From assembly GCA_017469115.1 (NCBI GenBank), contig JAFUGY010000136.1:1-43909 (forward strand): 43,909 nucleotides of DNA. The letters run 5' to 3'. Under the pieces are notes generated by a model. The model saw nothing but the letters and a program-made list of their open reading frames with translations. It had not been told where the DNA came from and searched no databases. This document shows, in pieces, positions 40,581-43,909 of this stretch; position 1 is the first letter of the stretch, and every line of letters begins with the position of its first letter. Position numbers and translations under genes: made by a program. Source of the DNA: Oscillospiraceae bacterium. GTDB taxonomy: Bacteria > Bacillota > Clostridia > Oscillospirales > Oscillospiraceae.

Positions 40581-41675
40581 ATGTCCCGAAAGAAAAATCC
40601 AGCTCGCGGTGCAACCTTAGCCGATGTCGCAAATCGGTCAGGCGTATCTCTCGCCTCTGCTTCCCGCGTCCTCAGCGACTCTGAATATCCCGTTAGTACA
40701 AAAACAAGAAAACGTGTGATTGAGGCCGCAAATGAACTGAATTACTTTCCCGTTGCTTCTTCTCTCATCATAAAATTTGATACCAGCCCGGTATTGGGAA
40801 TCATCGTCCCGACGCTTCAGAACCCTTTCTTCAGCCAGGTAATTCTGGGAGTAGAAGCAGAAGCAAACAGGCATGGTTATCAGGTGATGGTCTGCTCCTC
40901 GCATCGCTCCGTAGAAGAAGAGCGAAAAAACATTCACTCGCTCCTGCGCTCAAGAATCACTTCCCTGATCATCATTTCCATCGATTCTGAGAAGGCAACT
41001 CTTGAAAACTATATTGCCTGCGGTGGGCAGGTCGCCATGCTGGAGTCAAATTTTTCTTTGCCTAACACCATCATGACGCGCACTGATTATCCCTCTGCCG
41101 GGAAGATGGCTGCAGAGCACCTTATTTCCTTTGGGCATAGGAACATTGCGTTCTTCACGTCCCCACTCACCAAATCCTACCGCAGAGGAATACTTTCCGG
41201 TGTACGCACCACCATGAAAGAAGCAGGTCTCCCCTTTCCTGACAGCAATATCTTTGTCGCTGGAACTGAGATGGAAACTGACACCGGATTATATGAGTTT
41301 GAAATGGGAAAACATCTGGTCGATCAGTTTCTATCCGAAAAGCATGGTTCCATCACAGCCATCATTGCCATCAACGACCTGACAGCTTTCGGCATTCTCC
41401 AGGCTTTCACCAGGAAGGGTATCTCCGTGCCGAAAGACATTTCCGTTATCAGTTTTGACAACCTGCCGTATTCCGGCATGATCTATCCGCCGCTGACAAC
41501 AATTGAACTTCCATCTGCCAATCTCGGCACTTCGGCCTGTAAAATGCTCATCAGCATGATAGAAGGGCATTTCAGCCACCAGATCGGTATTACCTTTGAT
41601 TTTCAGGGAAAACTGATTGACCGTGAATCTGTCCGCTATCTCAACAGAGCCGAACGGTCAACCTCCGAGCAATAG
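40581..41675 (+). CDS. LacI-family transcriptional regulator
   Basis: A 364-aa regulator with an N-terminal LacI-type helix-turn-helix (TLADVANRSGVSLASASRVL, about 12-31) and hinge, then a periplasmic-binding-like effector domain (LGIIVPTLQNPFFSQVILGVEAE, GHRNIAF, AINDLTAFG, SVISFDN). GGAGG precedes the ATG at 41,581 minus 1000, that is 40581. It is divergent from the SIS-ABC-LarA block and most likely represses it, with a sugar or phosphosugar as inducer. The effector pocket does not reveal the ligand. Confidence 0.92.
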   Translation: MSRKKNPARGATLADVANRSGVSLASASRVLSDSEYPVSTKTRKRVIEAANELNYFPVASSLIIKFDTSPVLGIIVPTLQNPFFSQVILGVEAEANRHGYQVMVCSSHRSVEEERKNIHSLLRSRITSLIIISIDSEKATLENYIACGGQVAMLESNFSLPNTIMTRTDYPSAGKMAAEHLISFGHRNIAFFTSPLTKSYRRGILSGVRTTMKEAGLPFPDSNIFVAGTEMETDTGLYEFEMGKHLVDQFLSEKHGSITAIIAINDLTAFGILQAFTRKGISVPKDISVISFDNLPYSGMIYPPLTTIELPSANLGTSACKMLISMIEGHFSHQIGITFDFQGKLIDRESVRYLNRAERSTSEQ

Positions 41676-41683
41676 TATCCTCA

Positions 41684-41790
41684 TCAAAACTCTACCGAGC
41701 TGCCATTTCCTGGTCGGTATGCTCTTGCCAGGTGTGGATACCCTTTTTTATCATAGTATTCCCGATTCAGCTTCTCTATCACAGCATATG
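41684..41790 (-). pseudogene. Possible C-terminal gene fragment, unrecognised
   Basis: Minus-strand frame ending AVIEKLNREYYDKKGYPH...GSSVEF has protein-like composition but no recognised family. It would be the tail of a gene whose body has been replaced by the PIN fragment; it may equally be chance. Confidence 0.25.
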
Positions 41791-42043
41791 TATTGCGAAA
41801 AGAGCTCTCTCCGGATAAAATTGAAGATGTTCTGCTGAAGCTTTCTCTGATCTTCCACTTCACGGAGCTTAGCGTTGCTGACATTCATCATGCTGCCGGG
41901 ATGCGGTGGAAGAATTATGAGGACGCTGTACAATCCGCTACGGCTGAACGTCTCCATGCGGCGTATATCGTCACCCGAAATGTGAAAGATTTCAAAGCAG
42001 GAAGAATTCCAGCCCTTACGCCGTCAGAATTGTTGGCACGTCT
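41757..42043 (+). pseudogene. PIN-domain toxin fragment interrupted by the intron
   Basis: The frame AYVLRKELSPDKIEDVLLKL, then WKNYEDAVQSATAERLHAAY, IVTRNVKDFKAG and IPALTPSELL is the C-terminal two thirds of a PIN ribonuclease domain, the toxin of VapBC-like systems. The acidic D of YEDA and the TRNxxDF motif are present. The N-terminal half with the first catalytic Asp is missing (a TAG lies at 41754), and no antitoxin gene is seen. The frame enters the group II intron at 42044 and stops inside it at 42086. Confidence 0.75.
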
Positions 42044-42106
42044 ATCGGATAGGGGAGGTTTCGACCTCCCCTTCCACACCACGTAGCGTATTGTTCGGTA
42101 CTACGC
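42044..42106 (-). ncRNA. Group II intron domains V and VI
   Basis: Minus-strand ACCGCGTAG pairs with CTACGTGGT around a CCGAACAA interior to form domain V. GGGGAGGT-CGAA-ACCTCCCC follows as the domain VI stem with a tetraloop and TATCCGAT at the 3' splice site. The last three RT codons lie inside domain V. Confidence 0.8.
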
Positions 42107-43513
42107 GGTTCGTAAGTTTTCACAGACTTTCTGGTACTGGTCGAGCATGGACGTATATTCTGCTCTGGCCAGTCTTTCTTTTGTAATGACCGAGTTGAGC
42201 ATCATGGCCGCTCTCCAAGGTCCTTTTCTACAGTTGGCCATTTCGTGGACCTTCCATTCTTCTATGTGCAGCCTTTGAAGCATCCGATAGCGCGTTCGCA
42301 CCCTTTTCCATTGCTTCCATATCACTGTCCGTATCCGATGGCGAAGCCACTCATCCGTTTCCTTCATCAGCTTCCGCATATCTGCAAGCTTGAAGTAGTT
42401 TACCCACCCGCAGATATATGTTTTGAGTTTCTGTTTTCGGTCCTCGAAGCTCCACCGGTTGCCTCGACATGTTAGTTCTCTGAACCTCTTCCGCATCTTC
42501 ACAACCGATTTCTGATGAACTCTCAGTCTGCATTTTCCCTTGTGCCGGTAGAATCCATAACCAAGATATTTCACCTTGCTGACGTGTGCCACTGTAGTCT
42601 TTTCGAGATTGACTTTCATCTCCGTGATGTACGGTATTATGTTCCTCATGGTACGTTCCGCGCTCTTTCGCGATTTGCAGAAGATCATGCAATCATCTGC
42701 ATAGCGCACAAACTTGTGTCCTCTTTTCTCCAGCTCCTTATCCAGCTCATTAAGCATGACATTTCCGAGCAACGGACTGAGAGGGCCTCCTTGTGGCACT
42801 CCTTCTTCTGTACTGTGAAATCCGCCGTCTTCCATGACTCCCGCGTTGAGATACTTATGAATCAGCGATATGACCCGTCCGTCCTTGATTGTCCGTGACA
42901 GCACCTCTATCAGTTTGCTGTGGTTCACTGTGTCAAAGTATGCTGCCAAGTCCATGCTCACCACAAATGCATATCCATCGTTAACCAATTGTTGGCAGCG
43001 CTTCAATGCATCATGCTGTCCTCTTCCCGGGCGGAATCCAAAGCTGTTGTCCGAGAACTGCACCTCATACAGAGGCGTTAACTCCTGCGCTATCGCCTGT
43101 TGTACCATTCGGTCTACCACCGTCGGTATTCCCAGCTTCCTTACTTTGCCTTTCTCTTCCTTGGGTATTTCTACCCGCCGAACCGGGTTGGGTTTATATT
43201 TCCCTTCCCTCAGCTGTTGGATCAGTTCTTCGCCGTGCTCTTCCAGGTAGGGCAGAAGTTCATCCGCCTGCATCCTGTCGATCCCTGCGCTTCCCTTGTT
43301 CCTTTTCACCCTGCGGTATGCCTTGTTAAGGTTTCCCGTCCTGATGATCAACTCCAGCAGGTTGTTCGTCCATTCGTCTGTAATAGCGTCGTCGTCCCCT
43401 GCAATCCTCTGACGGGCGCACACTTCTGCCTGCTCTCCCTGTTCCGCAGTTACCATCAGCAGATAGTCTTCTATATGAAGTTGTCTATGCTCAAATCCGT
43501 CTTTGGTTGCCAT
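42101..43513 (-). CDS. ltrA: Group II intron reverse transcriptase/maturase
   Basis: A 470-aa intron-encoded protein. The RT domain shows NKGSAGIDRM, GIPTVVDRMVQQAI, FGFRPGRGQHDAL, GVPQGGPLSPLL and the catalytic FVRYADDCMIF. A maturase (X) domain follows, with RKGPWRAAMMLNSV near the C terminus. No HNH endonuclease domain is visible, so the intron probably moves without target-strand cleavage by En. The start is the ATG at 43513 with AAGGAG upstream; the TTG at 43522 is too close to it. Confidence 0.95.
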   Translation of the reverse strand: MATKDGFEHRQLHIEDYLLMVTAEQGEQAEVCARQRIAGDDDAITDEWTNNLLELIIRTGNLNKAYRRVKRNKGSAGIDRMQADELLPYLEEHGEELIQQLREGKYKPNPVRRVEIPKEEKGKVRKLGIPTVVDRMVQQAIAQELTPLYEVQFSDNSFGFRPGRGQHDALKRCQQLVNDGYAFVVSMDLAAYFDTVNHSKLIEVLSRTIKDGRVISLIHKYLNAGVMEDGGFHSTEEGVPQGGPLSPLLGNVMLNELDKELEKRGHKFVRYADDCMIFCKSRKSAERTMRNIIPYITEMKVNLEKTTVAHVSKVKYLGYGFYRHKGKCRLRVHQKSVVKMRKRFRELTCRGNRWSFEDRKQKLKTYICGWVNYFKLADMRKLMKETDEWLRHRIRTVIWKQWKRVRTRYRMLQRLHIEEWKVHEMANCRKGPWRAAMMLNSVITKERLARAEYTSMLDQYQKVCENLRTA

Positions 43514-43909
43514 GGTTTGCAACGTCTCCTTACGTTCGGCCCTTTCCCAGTGTCATATGCCACCGAGTCTTGTACTACGGCCTCTGCTGACTTCTCACGG
43601 CAAGCTTTACTCCGCGACAACGAATACTCTATCGCCTTTGCCGCGTCCGCGAGATCTCCCCGGGTACTCACACGTTCTTTCCCGCTTATACCTGCCCCGT
43701 ATACTGTTGGCGTTCCGTGCAGCTTTAGGACTTTAGTCTGTTATGCGACCTTATCCACGCCTTTCAGCCTTTCCGGACATCTTTTACAGGCCAGCGTTTT
43801 GCCTCCGTCTTCCTTCAGACTCCACCTCGCGATGGCGCCCCTGACTTTGGCTGTATCCTTCCCGCTGCCGGGCGGATTCGGGACTTTCACCCTTTAGACC
43901 GTGCGCTCG

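Larger units (their letters stand above)
42044..43909 (-). mobile_element. Group II intron with RT/maturase ORF
   Basis: A complete or nearly complete group II intron on the minus strand. Its 5' region (right end of the window) reads GAGCGCACGGTCTAAAGGG, then TGAAAGTCCCGAA, typical of domain I. The RT/maturase gene follows, and domains V and VI end with TATCCGAT at 42044. The 5' boundary is at or within a few bases of the window edge. It lies antisense to the PIN fragment. Confidence 0.88.

Noticed and set aside
41757-42043. PIN fragment as a working VapC toxin
   Set aside because: First catalytic aspartate region absent, stop codon upstream, no antitoxin gene, and the intron interrupts the 3' end.

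Overview
The window looks like a chromosomal segment of an anaerobic, low-to-mid GC Gram-positive bacterium of the class Clostridia. The evidence is anaerobic class III ribonucleotide reductase (nrdD/nrdG), HemZ, a FeoA-FeoB fusion with its small Cys-rich partner, the order DUF512 protein - der - plsY-like gene, YceD next to ribosomal protein L32, sigma-A type promoters (TTGACA-N17-TATAAT) and strong AGGAGG-type ribosome binding sites. The family cannot be fixed from sequence alone. No tRNA, rRNA, CRISPR array or prophage was seen.

Layout. (1) 83-10,370 is housekeeping: a uridine-kinase-like nucleoside kinase and hemZ, a CarD regulator, ispE with trkH-trkA (potassium uptake), and divergently nrdG-nrdD behind a promoter with NrdR-like boxes. 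NrdD carries a fused C-terminal redoxin domain. (2) 10,371-16,180 is a metal/envelope block: a P1B-like metal ATPase with a DUF6110 partner, a small secreted single-domain InlB-B-repeat-like protein, then feoAB and its small membrane partner, followed by a hairpin framed by inverted 11-bp repeats. (3) 16,189-25,196 is again core: a nitrilase-family amidase, hflK-hflC, a DD-carboxypeptidase, a PlsY-like protein with degenerate motifs, der, a DUF512 radical SAM protein, rpmF, yceD, and divergently an RluA-type pseudouridine synthase. (4) 25,197-26,480 is a small mobile island: an Rpn-family nuclease preceded by a decayed direct copy of its own 3' end.

(5) 26,590-41,675 is the accessory highlight, an amino-sugar catabolic locus of 14 minus-strand genes behind a divergent LacI regulator. 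The first block has three tandem SIS-domain proteins, a sugar ABC importer (binding protein plus two permeases, no ATPase) and a LarA-type nickel racemase/epimerase homologue. The second has NagB-like deaminase, NagA-like deacetylase, a HIT protein, a nitrilase-family amidase, an AGE-family 2-epimerase, an MFS transporter and an N-acetylhexosamine-kinase-like phosphotransferase. The likely flow is import of an N-acylated hexosamine or derivative, isomerisation or epimerisation, phosphorylation, deacetylation by NagA and deamination to fructose-6-phosphate by NagB. The three SIS proteins, LarA, the amidase and HIT protein are not explained by the textbook GlcNAc route and point to an unusual substrate.

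(6) 41,676-43,909 is mobile debris: a PIN-domain fragment cut at its 3' end by a group II intron lying antisense to it. The intron encodes an RT/maturase, and its 5' end falls at the window edge.
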